NCBI GenBank assembly: GCA_000827265.1
Contig: KN834749.1
Location: 2,722,653 to 2,786,652, forward strand
DNA from: Collybiopsis luxurians FD-317 M1
Lineage: Eukaryota; Basidiomycota; Agaricomycetes; Agaricales; Omphalotaceae
DNA length: 64,000 bases
Direction of reading: 5' to 3'
Position 1 is the first letter of the stretch. Each line of letters opens with the position of its first letter. Shown here in pieces: positions 23,541-36,062 of this stretch. A model generated the notes under the pieces. The model saw only the letters and a program-made list of their open reading frames with translations. It was not told the DNA's origin and did not search any database. The position numbers were made by a program, and so were the translations under genes.

Positions 23541-24303
23541 GAAAATGAAAAAGAAACTATGAGTACTCGGTTAGGAAGGCTTTTTAATCCGATTATGTAG
23601 CTTTTTATCGACCGTGTATTAATATTGCCCGAGACGGTCCCATTGACTCGGAAGAACGGGCGCTTAGTACCTTCAGACCGCTCCGATATCGATGAATAGA
23701 TGAACCGTAAAAGCGTAACTTGCTCGTTGAAGGCGTAAAATAGGCGTACGGCTGCGTTATTGTGCTTTCATCTTGGAAATTCCAGCCCTTCAATCTGCTT
23801 AAATAGCCCGGCAGGTGAACAGCCCAGTTCTAGAACCAGGTCCACTGCCTTATTTCTGCTACGAGAACAAAGTTGCAACTCAACGGCGCAAGCTATGTTT
23901 GTCTTCTGAATCTCTGGGCAGATTTTCGTAACTGAGCGACTATGTTAAGCAGCTCGTCTATTTTTTATTCAATTCGATGGCATTCTGTATACATCGACAA
24001 CTAATTTCTTCTGCAGAGGCAATGCAGAGGTCTCTTTAAGGTATGTAAAAAGATCACATCTTGCCCGCCGGCCAGAATTATGGGAAATACATTTATCCTG
24101 CTTTGTCGAGGAGGGTATGCAGGGAAGGCGCAAACCTGACTTATTGCCCAAGGTTTAAAAACGAAGGATGTCACACCTGTCTTCATCAAGTTCCTTGCTG
24201 GTTCAAGGCGCTCGAATCTCCTCTTTTTGCTCTTGCGTTTCTTGTTCTATGAGGCCGCCGCCCTACCTTTTCCCTTCCAAGCCTCTACCCAGTTTCCCTT
24301 GCC
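23541..24303. other. Spacer between Hsp70 and eqolisin copy 1
   Basis: No gene. The right part (about 24050 onward) aligns loosely with 26230-26880 upstream of eqolisin copy 2: ATTATGGGAAATACAT occurs in both, as does a GGTTTAAAAA / GGTATAAAAA element. Confidence 0.55.
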
Positions 24304-25220
24304 ATGCTTATAATCATTGCGGCATTCCTTGCCTTCACCTCAATATTCAACTTTTCTTTAGCAGCCTCCGTGGTAAGTCCGATTGATCATCCACATGTAT
24401 CTCACAAGCTCATTTTTTTTCCATCTAAAATATCGAAAAGCTTTCTGAAGCCTAGGGTTGGGCTGGGTTCTTTGCGCCTTCACCGGCCGGAGACGAATTT
24501 ATCACCGCTTCTGGAACATTTATATTACCCAAGGTGAACGACCCTGCGGCTTCAAAGGGTAGAGAGGCCTCATTCTGGGTCGGAATTACGAATGGTTACG
24601 GTCTAGATACAAGTGCCAGTGCAGCCGCAGCGGCCATTGTCCAGGCAGGAGTCGACGTTCTCGTACTTATCACAAGAGGTTGCTGTCACGTACAATCCCT
24701 GGACTGAATGGCACCCTGAATTACCGGCCTATGTAGCTTCAGAAGTTGTGGCTGGTCTCCATTTGGAAGGAGGCGACAAGGTCAAGATCACGATAAGAAT
24801 CCTTGGTCCCACTAAGGCAGCTGTTATCGTGTCCAATGAAACCAAAAGGAAGTCAATCACTCTCCCAATGTTAGAGACGTATGGAGTACGTTTTTCTCAA
24901 GTTTTAGTACCTTTTTCATGCGTCAAAAATTTACAACTTTTTTTCTCCGCGTTTAGCGTGTTCCTATCTAGGAAAAATATGCAGTGTGGATGGTAGAGAA
25001 TCACCCGGAAGCTTGTAAACCCACAGGTGCTCGTACCTCGTTCCTGAATTTCGGCGAGGTCAAATTTTCTAATTGTAAAGCATCGACGAAGGAGAAGAAA
25101 ACCGTTGATCTTTCCGAGGCTTCGGTTTTGAACATGAGGCCATTACAGAATGAACCGGTCCTCGTGGAAGCTGCAAAGACCAGTGCTTTGGAATTTTCGT
25201 TGCGCGTGAAGTCCTCCTAG
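24020..25220 (+). repeat. Tandem duplication, eqolisin unit 1
   Basis: Paralogous to about 26230-27863, including part of the upstream region, signal-peptide exon and both introns. Same orientation. Confidence 0.7.
24304..25220 (+). pseudogene. Eqolisin-like (G1/A4) glutamic peptidase, frameshifted copy
   Basis: Exons 24304-24372 (signal peptide MLIIIAAFLAFTSIFNFSLA), 24456-24885 and 24972-25220. Borders match the intact paralogue at 26888-27863. The sequence follows GWAGFFAPSPAG, GTFILPKVNDPAASKGREAS, FWVGITNGYG, IVQAGV, then YNPWTEWHPELP, EKYAVWMVENHPEAC and FLNFGEVKFSNC. Directly after IVQAGVDV, about 24650-24665, the frame must change by one base to continue into TYNPWTEW: exon 2 is 430 nt, one more than a multiple of three, while the paralogue exon is 447 nt. 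No intron of plausible size explains this. Either the gene is a pseudogene or the assembly has a one-base error. Confidence 0.72.
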
Positions 25221-26887
25221 AATTAGAATGTATAAGTACATTACACAGGTTGTACGCGCAGCGGATTTTGATTCAAATGCTCAACTAGTGTAAGAGGGAA
25301 CACACAACTGTGGGCACTTTCAAGGCATCTCCCTTGCAAACTTGTGTCTATCCTCACACAGCTACGTACCGGTCACATCCCTCTCCAAAAGCACCTCTAC
25401 GATATCAAGTGAGCCGACTCCCCGGAATCCCCATGTTGCAAAAGCCGCAGAGAAACAGAAGTACATTTTCTTTTCCAATGCTCGGCACATCGGACAGCGC
25501 GAGACCGCCTCAGGCACAAAATAGGCCCACGGAATATGACTCTCAGCTCCCTGCTCACGACGCCAGGGCTCCTCAAGTACCTTTTTCGGTTTGCTGATGA
25601 GACGAAGCGCTTTCACCACATAATCGCGGATCTGCCGGAAATGCGGGATAGAGGAGAGTAGTCGGTATAATTTGGGGTATGCATTACTATCTCTTTTTCT
25701 ACTTTTAATTATTCTACACAACATGGCATGAACGTTATACGATTGATGCTTCATAACTCGGTCTATAACCAAAAGATGCGGACAGCGTATATGTAGGCAG
25801 TAGTATTACACATTCGCGTAGAGTTATTTTAGATAGTCTACTCGCTACCATATAAGGGCGAATAAACAAGGATTTGAAAAAAAAAACAACTGTGGGCGAA
25901 CTGCATCATTAGCATTGAAAATGGTTCAAAACTATATGCGCATGAGAATATTGGCAGCAGGAATCTACAAGCATATAAAACTCGCCGACGAAGCGACACA
26001 ATCTGCCGCATGACTTGCTGTCCGCCAAACGATGACATAGTATTCCGAACTCGCTCCGAGAGACGAGAAGATGGGAAACCGCATTTTATACTGTAAGTAC
26101 TTGGATTGTTAGATTGGTAAAGTAAGCGGATGATAGCTACCTTCATGATCACTGCCTGACATTGTGCTTCAATCTCAGAATCCTTAAAGGGCCGATTTTT
26201 GCAAGGCAGCGGCCTTTGTGACTTGTCAAATCACGTCCAGGTCACCAATCGGCATTATGGGAAATACATCATCTTTTATTCCTTTCGACGCGTTCACCCG
26301 GTTTAATCAGAGTCAAGGTCGTTGAGAAGTATCGGGAGGCGGGATGATTTTCTCAACCCTGACTCAATCCGTAGAGAGTGGACAAGGGGAAAAGTCAGAA
26401 TTGTCAATCTATCCAGGGAATATATGCAAATCAGTACTCGGGCGAGTGTATACGGACGTCAGTAACAGATGGAATAAGCTTAAGGCATGGGGAGTATAAG
26501 TATGGTGTGCGCAGCGGCCAAAAAAAACCGCGCCAGGTATCCCAACAATCTTGACAATGGTACGCGCGATGCTCAAAGGAAATAAATTGTAGACGGACTG
26601 ATAAAGGACAGGAGAATGTGAGGAGCGGAATGAGGTCAATACTCTTAGGTAACGAGACACGCAGGGTGAAACGGTTCGATACCTCCAACTTTCGCCGGCG
26701 CTGGCGCATTTTTCTCCCCGCTGAAGGTATAAAAATGAAATACGCCACATGTCGCTTCTTCAGTTCTTTGCTGGTCAAGGAACTCGAGGTCTATTCTACT
26801 TTCTCTTTCTGCTCGTGCATTTGTCGCTCCCTACGCGCCAACCTTTTATTTGTCCACCAGTTTACCAATTTCACCCTTTCTCTCGAT
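25221..26887. other. Spacer between the eqolisin copies
   Basis: Minus-strand frames at 25362-25772 and 25838-26152 are open but I could not build a convincing gene; the first contains CPMC followed by a MYFC segment loosely like a MYND finger with missing cysteines. The right part is the promoter of eqolisin copy 2. Confidence 0.45.
26728..26734 (+). promoter_or_regulatory. TATA box of eqolisin copy 2
   Basis: TATAAAA 160 bp upstream of the ATG, followed by a stretch (CTTTGCTGGTCAAGGAACTC) also found in altered form upstream of copy 1, where the matching element reads TTTAAAA at about 24153. Position and conservation suggest a real core promoter, weakened in the decayed copy. Confidence 0.5.
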
Positions 26888-27863
26888 ATGCATACTATGA
26901 TCATTGCAGCAGCCTTTGCGTTCCTCGCTGTCGCTTCAAAATTTAATGCATCATTAGCAGCTCCGATGTCGAGAGCCTTGGTGAGCTCATATCATGAATC
27001 ACATTTATCGCAAGCTTACTTTTTGCCTCTTTAAAACGTCAAAAAGTTTGAAAGAACGACGAACTACGCTGGAGTTGTTACCCCTTCGCCAGATCAAAAC
27101 GGATTTGCCAGGGTGTTTGGAACGTTCACTCTACCCATAGTGGACAATCCCGCTGCTTCAAAGGGCAGAGAGGTTGACTTCTGGGTCGGCATTAGCGATG
27201 GGTACAATTTGGATACCGAGCGGACCAACGAAGCCCAAGCAGCTATTGTCCAAGCAGGAGTCCGAGTTTCAGTCTCAGAAGATGGCAGTCAAGTCAAGTA
27301 CCTGCCCTGGATGGAATGGTTCCCGCAATACCCGGTCTGGATAGAGGATGAGACAGCTCTCGATTTGGAAGCAGGCGACGAGGTCAAGATTGACATAAAA
27401 ATTGAGAATCCCACCGAGGCACTGCTCACCATTGAAAATGTCACCAAAGGAGCGGCGACACGGACAACTCACCCCTTGACAGCGATGTCAAGAGTAAGTT
27501 TTTCTTAAACCCTCGTATCTTCGCGTCTTGAAGTCTTTCGTCCGTTTTCTCGTTCAGGATCGAGATGCTCCGAAGGATCTTCCTCAACACCCTGCGGTTC
27601 CTATTCAACCATATTATGCAGTGTGGATGGCGGAGAACCATGCGAGAGTTGATCCCAAGGAATATACGAGCCGCGCAATCCCGTTCCTGGATTTTGGCGA
27701 AGTTAGGTTTTCCAGCTGTGGGGCAGTCGCGAAAAGCGGCGCAAAGTCTGATCTTTCCCTGGGTCAGACTGTGACCATGGACCAAGAGAGTCCACTGCCG
27801 GCCAAGGCGGTAGTGACTGATAAGAGCAATTCAGGATTTTCGTTGCGTGTAACTGCAGCTTAG
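26888..27863 (+). CDS. Secreted eqolisin-like (G1/A4 family) glutamic peptidase, 281 aa
   Basis: Exons 26888-26980, 27047-27493 and 27558-27863 sum to 282 codons. Signal peptide MHTMIIAAAFAFLAVASKF, then a mature beta-rich domain: NYAGVV, FARVFGTFTLPIVDNPAAS, FWVGISDGYN, IVQAGV, YLPWMEWFPQYPVWI, LEAGDEVKIDI, LLTIENVTKG, YYAVWMAENHARV and IPFLDFGEVRFSSC. This is the eqolisin order. The Gln of the family motif (LQTGV, here VQAGV) and the Glu of the WIVED motif (here WMAEN) are both present, so the catalytic dyad seems kept by alignment with what I recall of the family. Length is normal. These are acid proteases of saprotrophic fungi; substrate unknown. Confidence 0.85.
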
Positions 27864-29375
27864 AATGTAAATAGTTCCTCCATTTGAAACGATGACTGTG
27901 TCTTTCGTTCGTACTTAGAAGACACTACGTGCCGTGAGAAGTGCCGAAGATAGCGGTAAAGTGGCCGGAAAGCCGAATTTAAAAACATCATCACTCGGAG
28001 GCATGTTCGCGAACCATTCAGTCGAGCAAGAAAGATACATTGCAAACACAGGCTCGGAGGTTTAACAAAAAGTACTTCGATCGGAAATGGGAGGATGAAA
28101 ACAGGAAAACTTTCGCTGTTGTTGGCATACACTGCTCTTACTTAAAGATGTCATTCGAGCGTACAGTAAATTTTCGGCGCAAACGGTTCAGAATCCACCC
28201 CAAACGAAGCAAAGTATCATCATCTCAGAGTACAAATGCGATGTCGACTCTTGGTGCATTGATAGTAGCTATTATACACATGTTTGTAAACTGTACTGTA
28301 CGTACGTAGTAATTGTCCTGTTCAGTTATGATAAACCAAGAGAAAAACAAAACAAAACAAAAAAAAGCAACGTGAAATAGAGTTAGGATGAGATGAGATG
28401 AAATGAAATGAACAGATAGACAGAGATCAAAGCGAGTACCCACCACTGAGCACAAGCCGAAAAGGAAATAGAAATAACGCAACGAAACAGCGAAAAACTT
28501 TGGAATAAATCAGAAAGAAAAAAAAGATAGAAGGCCGATATGGGAATCTACTTGACAACAAGAGACGGGGAAGCAACTTGAACTATACCGATGACGAGTA
28601 ACAAGCTGAAAACTCGAAATCCGCGAATGGCCTACTCCGGAGGGAGTAGGGCCGGGGTTAAACGTTAAACGTTGCGTGCTACCCGCAGGTGCCCACCCCA
28701 TTCCATTGTGCCCAGACTACCTGACCCCCCACCTCCCGAAAGTCAGTCAGCCGCTTTCGTCGGTCGGTCGACATCAGCCTAGTCAAGAAGATAAAAAGGA
28801 ATCATTAATGATGATATATGACTGTAGGCTAGTTCAGTAGTAACACTCGGCTCGGCGGTGATGAGGAGAGGAGAGAGATTATATCATAGGTACTGGAATA
28901 GAATCGTGGAGCAAAGATGAGCAAGCAAGTACAAACTTGGGAATGAAATGCGATCAGATGGAATGAAAATGAGGACGAATGACAGAGAAGTTCGGAATGT
29001 GTAAGGAAGAAAGAAAGAAAGACGACGGTCGGTCGGTTGAAAATGCAACGATGTAGAAAACGAGTGTCGTGACTAGCCTGGTTAAGGAAAAGACTCAGAA
29101 AGAGAAGTGAAAGAGAGAAGGACAAAAGAAAAACAAGTCATCGTTAACATTACCAAATACACAACAACAACAGAAAAACCCAGATGAGACGGGTATAGGA
29201 CATGCACTAAAGTATAAACGGGAGAAGGAGGTACGGAGGGAACTAGGAGGACACACGGGTAAGGAAGGGAGAGGCAGCACCTGCAAGGAAGACCGAAGGA
29301 GGGAATTACGGGAGACAGAGGTATGGGCGGAACAATGCAGATGAGGAAGGTAGAGGCTGAGAATCGTATACATCG
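27864..29375. other. Intergenic, convergent 3' flanks
   Basis: Between convergent genes. Contains purine-rich simple sequence (repeats of GATGA/GAAAT near 28385-28412, AAAAC near 28327-28350) and a small perfect hairpin CCTACTCC-GGAG-GGAGTAGG at about 28631-28650. No gene recognised. Confidence 0.5.
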
Positions 29376-31425
29376 CTATCTGGAATTAGGCTGTGGCACC
29401 CTCGGTAATGGCCGCCTTGCCGTTCTCGGTCTTGCACCTTCGGGCCGTGATGTTGATGGCGTCGGTGGCAGAGGTGCTGCAAACATTCAACGGACGAAAA
29501 TGTCAGATACGCAGGATCATCCAAACATAAAAAATCAATCCAATACGCACAATTTTGAAAATAGAAAGACGCATGCTGGGACGTATAACCAGGAGCAGGA
29601 ACACTATATGTGCTTACAGGCGATGACGGCCCACTCATACCCATGTCATACGGAGGACCCATATCATACGGAGGCGCCACAAAGTCGGCGGAAATCTGTC
29701 TGAACGGCCCGGTATGCTCCTGCTTTGCGATGATCAGTTCTGGGGGTAAAGGCGCTGGTGTCTGTTCTTGCAGTGCGGATGGCATACCCGGCTGCGAGTA
29801 TGATTGGGTACCGTGTTGTTGATCATAACTAGGCGGCGCGTCTTGCATCCCCTCAAAGTCCAATTCCGTCGGTTCCTCAATCTCCCCCGATTTGAGCTTG
29901 GATACGACATCCAGAAATGTCGCTTTCCGCAGTTCGTGAAGCTCCTTCTTGTGATCTGCTACAGCCTGTTCTGCTTCGAGGACAGCGTTTTTGCAGTCTT
30001 CTGTACGGTCTGCACAGGCTTTTCGTTCTGATATAAGCTGTTGGGTACCCGGGAAATAAAATTAGCAGACGCCCGATGGAGTAAAAGATTGTATTGGTAG
30101 TGCGTACCTGCGAATACGTGTTCCCCAGCTCCGCCGCCAGTTTCTTTAGCACCTCTGTATAAGGTCAGCTTCAACTCAAACCCAAACAGGCAGCCCTAGA
30201 CGTACCATGGAATTCCGTATCGTTCTCCTTCCGCACCGGTAGTCTATAAACAGTCCATGAGTTGTCAGAAACAACGAGCGAGTGAAAAAGACGGACTCTC
30301 TTGCTATACTCGGATTTTCGAGTGTACGAACGTACGCCGAGTACTGTTGTGCATCGCGAACCAGGGATTGGGCCTTTTGCGCTAATGAATGTGCTATCCT
30401 TAACGATGCGGTCTCTTTCGCCTCGGCCGTGCTACAAAAACCATCAATCAACGATTCATGGCGCTGGAAGAGACCCAGAGTCAATGAGACCCACATACCG
30501 TCCTCCAGCAAGCATCGCTACTTGATACATATGAGAAAACAAAAATGAACGAAAAGATCGAGAATGCCATGCTCACACGCAGTAGCCCAATAGATCGCAT
30601 CCTTCAACTTTGACTGACATTCTCTAAATGTCTTATCCGAACGAGAAAGGATCTCGAGTGCCTCGTTTTCTCTGTTGAACTCTGTTCGTGCTCGATGTAC
30701 GACTGAAATGGAAGCTTGAACTGCCTGTTCAAGCTCGTCTTCTTTAGGAAACCCTGGCAACGCGACGCGCTTAGATGAAACGTGGAAGGGGTTCAGCGGG
30801 GCAGGGAGAACGCACCAGGAGTAGGACCATTAAAGATCAAGGAGTATAAAGCATCTATCTTGCCCATAATATCGTCGTAGTCTTTCATTCTCCGCAATAA
30901 ATCCGATTTCTGAAAAGAGAAACGAATTGAGACCAGCTGAGCAAAGGTTGAAATAGAAGGATTGCTGACTGACTGATGTCTGTGCCTTGCTCAATTCTTG
31001 TTCGATGGACCTTTGCCTATCTCGTTCTTTTGTTTCCTCCGCCATTGCTTCGGCGAAAAGTCTAATGAATTCTTGTCAGTTAAGAGCTAGAAATGGGAGA
31101 TGGGGGATAAACCCACGCACCTCTTGTTCTTCTCCTCTCGTTCCCGTTCTCTCTCCTTCTCCTTCCGTCCACGAAACACTTGCGAAATCTTTAGACCGCC
31201 AGGGATAATCCCCGGGTCAGCATTCCTTCTCTGCTCCCTCGTCTTCTCAAACAACGCCGAAACCTTTGTCTCGCACTCCTCCAACTCGGATTGCAAATCC
31301 TCTACAAGCTTAGTCTTTTCCTTGAGTTCATTTGGGATACCTTCGAGGTCCTTTAATGAGTCCAGCAACTGAGAATGTCTAGCAGAGTTTTCTGCGATAG
31401 CCTGTCGAAGAAAGGTAGAAGACAT
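29376..31425 (-). CDS. Coiled-coil protein of unknown function
   Basis: Starts at ATG 31425 (MSSTFLRQAIAENSARHSQ). Exon 1 is strongly helical (LVEDLQSELEECETKVSALF) and ends in a basic KEKEREREREEKNK run. Following exons, each bounded by GT-AG, read LFAEAMAEETKERDRQRSIE, LLRRMKDYDDIMGKIDALYS, GFPKEDELEQAVQASIS, AEAKETASLRIAHSLAQKA, LKKLAAELGNTYSQ and LISERKACADRTEDCKNAVL, then a disordered Pro-rich tail (DAPPSYDQQHG, PPYDMGPPYDMGMSGPSSP). The end is uncertain: one join gives a Pro/Arg-rich tail stopping at 29378-29376, another reading stays open to about 29306. The long alpha-helical body could be a BAR-like or tethering protein, but I recognise no named domain. Confidence 0.7.
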
Positions 31426-33792
31426 GAAGGTTCATGAAGAGAGAGATGGCTACGAAGCGCGGGCACCACAGTCACAGTTCGCTGTGAGTGTGTGTGTGAT
31501 GTGATTAGGGCCGATATTGACGGCAACCACTCGTACCTGATGGCAGCGATTTTAAATTTTTCTATTTCGCTTCCAAAGGTCAAATCTATTTTACATGACT
31601 GGGCAAAGGGAAGGCCGACGGACTGAAAATCAATGAAATACCAGTTGCGACGGTTTTTATAGTATGCTAAACACTTCGATCTTTAGTTACCTTTCGACTC
31701 TAGTTTTCAAACGCCCTCCGACGCGCCGCACTTCCTCGTCGTCGCCGGCTGCGTCATGTCTGCAAGGCAAAACAGGATAACCGATATTAATAAGGCATAA
31801 CGGTGATTCTATGTTTATAGCGATACCGCCTTTGCATCGCTTCAACATCTGTTCATTATCCATACACCGCCGACAACCTTATCAGAGCGTAAACTAGTAA
31901 AAACCGTTAAACAAGTCTCTGTTTGAAATTCACTTTACAATGTATGCGATTACGGCCTTGACGAGCGATAGGGAAGGATAAACCTAGTGACAAGCATCGT
32001 CTTCCTCAGGGCGTTAAGGGGGATGGTTCCTATGAATCTGACGGTTTTGGTTCTAGCGGCCTATATAGTCCCGGTGGACAAAACGAACTTCCGCCGAATC
32101 CACTGAGTTGCCTTCAAACATCCAGTTTTTTTGATGACAGGGCGACGCTGGCCAACGCGCTTAGCTTCATCAGTTGTAACTTGTCTTTATCTCCGCAAAA
32201 GAATAAATCAGAGTCTAGGCATACGGCCGGCGGGCTGTGAACCACAATTTCTTCAATCTTGCTACTATTGCGGTTGGACCAGGCGATCTCGAATTGACTT
32301 CTATGCGCATACCGAGAGAGAATTGATTACCTGAAATTCTGGCTTGGAGGAATCGTACACAACTAAGGAAGGCAAGGACGCTCCTGGAGGTCTTGATCTT
32401 CATGCCTACCATTCTTCCTGTTGGCCGCTAGTGCACTTGGCACCGCCGAGAATGGCGAGGAAGGAGCGATCGGGCTTTTTCGAGAGCTTTGGCGAAGAAT
32501 TCGAGTTCCTTGACGAGGAAGCCAGCAGCTCTCTGTGGTAACTTGACCCCGGCCATAGTCGAATGGGCCCCCACCCGTAGTCGAATGGGCACGGTGGGCA
32601 GTGCTAAACGCGTCGTTGTCGTAGACATCCCCAAGTGTATGATTGTCATCGTGGCAGATAATCGAATGAAAGCAGTCGTCGTTACCTTAAATAGATTTGC
32701 GATACCTAGCTTTGACATTAGATACATACGGGCCCTGTGTAGTAAAAAAAGGTCCTGCTACTCACGAGTCAATATACATGCATGGATTTGCAAAGTCGCC
32801 ACATGGAACTGAGTTTGCGTTCCATTTAGGCTGGGGACATTCGACCGTCCGTCGACTTGCATCCTAGGAATATCGCGTCTGTACAATTATTCCTGAACAC
32901 CATACTTAGCAAAGCAAAACGGATTCCCGTTCCATACTCGATGCAAGCCATATGAAGACGGTAAGAAAAAAAGGAACGTGGCTGTCAATGAACTGGGCAC
33001 GCGCCTGTGAGAAATTATTGAACCTGTTCTTTCTTCTACACCACTTGGTCGGCGATATGATATTCTTCAGTTGGAATTTATCCTGTTGACGGTGTGAATG
33101 ACTCGCAATGCAGACAAGAAGTGTAGAGGAACGTGCTGCTTCTCCCTTTGAAATTGTAAATCCGCATTCCCACCCAGCCTTCTCGTCCAACCACGTTCGC
33201 TGCAGCTGGTGACTCGTCCTTTCTCGATTGTGATTGTGGGTATGCAAGCTATGGCGATCAATCTGCCCTTTTTGACCAGCTCGTTCGCTATCTCTATCTC
33301 CCCGACCTGCTCGTGCTAACGTTCAACGTTCAACGTTCCTCTTCCAGTCATGTGTCCCGCTAAGGCGTCATTTTGGCTGTTTTGGAATTCATCGCGATGA
33401 ATCTTCAATCGTTCGTCGTTATGACGTTTCCTTTTCCAGCTTATACACCTCGCAAGTGTGCGAATTGGCAATTGCAGGGCAGGGATGCTAGTGCTAGTGT
33501 TTCGGTACTACCCAGCCACTAAACCGCTTATGCCTCTTTTGTTTCGCAGCGGGCCTTGTAGTACCTCCCTGACTCGAATCGAATGACACAACAACAGAAA
33601 ATACAACCGTGGTTCGATGATCCCCTTTTATATTTTCCGTTTGCGTCAAGATCGGGCCCGGTGGGGCGACCAGTGCTTATCTTATCATTTCAGCCGTTGG
33701 TTTACACGCCCAAGCCTATCTCGTCTCTAATACCTCTACCACCACCATCACAGCAACTCTCTGCGTTTGCACTGTAATATCTAATATCCACT
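31426..33792. other. Intergenic region, 2.4 kb
   Basis: Upstream of both flanking genes. Short frames on both strands, none convincing. A 26-nt stretch at about 31991-32016 resembles one at 8408-8434 (AAGCATC..CCTCAGGGCGTT), see findings. A GTTCAAC triplet repeat lies near 33322-33340. Confidence 0.5.
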
Positions 33793-34664
33793 ATGGCTTC
33801 AATGTCGCTCTCAACTGTCAGGTCCCTAGCTGAAGCTGCCTTCTCCAAGAGCAAAGCGACTGTCAACCCTCCTTCTAAGATTGCCGAAGCGCCGTCGTCC
33901 TCTAGTACGGAACCTGATAAGGACAACAAGGGCGACGTCGTCGACGATCCAACGAGCGACGCCGCCCTTTCCTTATCTTCCTCCTTTCCCTCGTTCGCTA
34001 GCTTTAAGGACCAACGAGCGTTCGAGCACGACCGTCAGCGTGTCAAGCGGACAGAGGAGTATGTTAGGATGCGGGAGGCAAAGGTCTCCAAGAGGGCCAC
34101 CGCATTCAGCAAGATGAGTATTGCATTTGGAGCGTCGTCGGCACCGCCGGCGGCGAGGGTGAAAGAGAGGTGGACAGGGTCCGGGTTCGGAACTGACTCC
34201 GAGTTGGACCACGATACCGTGAGTCTAGCTCGGGGAGATGAACAACCTGGGCGGTTGGGTGCTCCGGCTGGAACGACGTCGCCGCCACCGTTACACAAGA
34301 CCACCGAGGTCAAGCTCGCAGACTTGATTACGCAGGTTTCTGTTCGGAATTCTCGAAAGGGCATGCGGAAAGGTGAGATGGTCTATTTTGATGTCTCACT
34401 TCTTGTGTTCTTATTATACTCATCACTTATTATGACATAGACCCAGATTTCGAACTTATCCCTGCCGTTCGTTCCGTTATCGTTCTAGACGAGCTTGCTT
34501 TCATGCACGATACGCCTCCGCCTCGAGATCTCGAGCAGGAGTGGGAGCATGTTTGCCATAGTGACGGCGATGAGTCGTCCGAGTCGGAGTCTTCGAGGCC
34601 ATCGTCCAAGATTGTACCCACGCTGACTTATGCCGATGTTGTCGTTTCTGGTGGGCTGAATTGA
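33793..34664 (+). CDS. Hypothetical acidic/Ser-rich protein, 267 aa
   Basis: Two exons, 33793-34372 and 34441-34664, sum to 268 codons; the intron starts GTGAGA and ends CATAG. Sequence: MASMSLSTVRSLAEAAFSKS, an acidic Ser-rich part, then a charged helix (KDQRAFEHDRQRVKRTEEYV, REAKVSKRATAFSKM), a disordered middle and a conserved-looking end PDFELIPAVRSVIVLDELAF followed by SDGDESSESESSRPSS and TYADVVVSGG. No named domain recognised. The 34665-34900 region is a T-rich 3' flank. Confidence 0.7.
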
Positions 34665-36062
34665 GGGCTTTTGTGGATACCTTTTCTTTTCTTTTTTCTT
34701 GCTTCTTTGGCTCGAGTTCATATTTCTATATTGGTGTTGGCATTTCTCCCATTCTCGACGCTCATTCATACCATTCGTTCGGATTTAGAACGTTGTATCA
34801 CCACCACCCGCGCTTGTATTATGCATTGGCATTAGCATTTTAGTAATTCGCGAGATATACATATATTCTATATCACTTTCCTCCATCCTCCATCCTCCAT
34901 ACTGGAATTCCTCCTATCCTACCATACTCTATATTCACTTGCATGCTTATGCTTTAGTATTGCTTTACCCCACCCCCTCCCCCTGTCGTATCGCATTGCA
35001 TTTTATTTATTCTCTTCTTCCGGTACATATGTATGACAGTGTACATACTCTAGAGTGTTTTTGGGACTCGGATCGGTGTCGGATATCCCCATGGAGGCTT
35101 TTTCTTGGACTTTCTTGGCTGGTTGGCTGGTCCGGGAGTTGATGGTTTTATTGATTTATCATGGACAGAGAGGTGCATAGGCCTGTACTTGTATATTGTA
35201 CGTATGTATTTAGGTATGTAGACGCCTTTTAGAATAGGGTTCATACTTATGAGTAGGAATATATGTTGTGTGTAAATTGTTGTGTGTAAATTGCTGTGGT
35301 ACGGTGCGATTGAGTAGGAGCAGTAGCAAAATATAACCCTTGAATGGGAAAGAGGTAAAAGAGGTAAAACTTGAGGGGTTTGGACACTGCTGTTTCGGGA
35401 GGAACGTGTTACATGGCATTCTCGTCCGTCACTGCTTAAGCTTTTACTGGCAACCAAGCCAAAGGCGGGGTTCTGAACGTGTGGAGTATCATCTGTGCTA
35501 CAGTTTCGCAGAGCCACTTTTCTACTGCTGTCTTGGCTGGTAGCGCTGGTAGCTCGGGTCCATCGAGTACCAGTATCGAGCACCAGTAGTAGCACAAGAG
35601 ATGTTTCTTCTTCAAGCTTCGAGTCCAACCGTGTTGCAATCGTGTGTGCAGCTCCTTCCACGTACCATATTTACTGGTGCAACCTGTGGCCGCGGCCGCG
35701 GTTTCGTTAAGAACGCGCTGGAAACACTTGGCATACTATCTGGACGGCTCCATAGTTTTATTGACTGGTACATACTTGCTTAGTTCGATAAAGAACGCGC
35801 CGAGCTTTAAGCCCTCTTCTCCATCGGTTCCGCGTGAAATCTGTTTTGCAGTGGAATTTGAGCAGACGCGGGGCTTGGAACAAACCTTCCCACAGGCGTT
35901 GCCCACCGCCACGTAGAATTATGGAATAGAATTACTATAGAATAAAATTAAACAAGGATACAGAGTTTACAAGTAGAGTAGAGTATGTCTACACATGTAA
36001 CCTCCCAAAAACCAAGAATCGAAAATCCAAAAAATCCAAACTCACAAGTGCACTTGCTCACC
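34665..36062. other. Intergenic between convergent genes
   Basis: 3' flanks of the genes on either side. Has a CTCCATC microsatellite at about 34881-34903 and a direct GTTGTGTGTAAATTG repeat at 35266-35294. A minus-strand frame at 35050-35661 is open but shows no domain or codon signal I trust. Confidence 0.5.

Noticed and set aside
24450..24456. In-frame TAG at the start of exon 2 of eqolisin copy 1
   Set aside because: The TAG is the intron acceptor; splicing at CCTAG gives SVGWAGFF in frame, so it is not a lesion.
25362..25772. Possible MYND zinc-finger gene on the minus strand
   Set aside because: CPMC and MYFC resemble part of a MYND finger, but the remaining cysteines and histidine are missing and no exon chain could be built.
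29306..29376. Longer 3' end for the coiled-coil gene (reading HLCHRRHQHHG)
   Set aside because: Depends on a phase-0 join giving a His/Arg-rich tail; a later donor gives a Pro/Arg-rich tail. Kept as uncertain, not as a separate feature.
35050..35661. 203-codon minus-strand frame
   Set aside because: Lies in T-rich convergent 3' flanks, with odd composition and no domain; probably chance.
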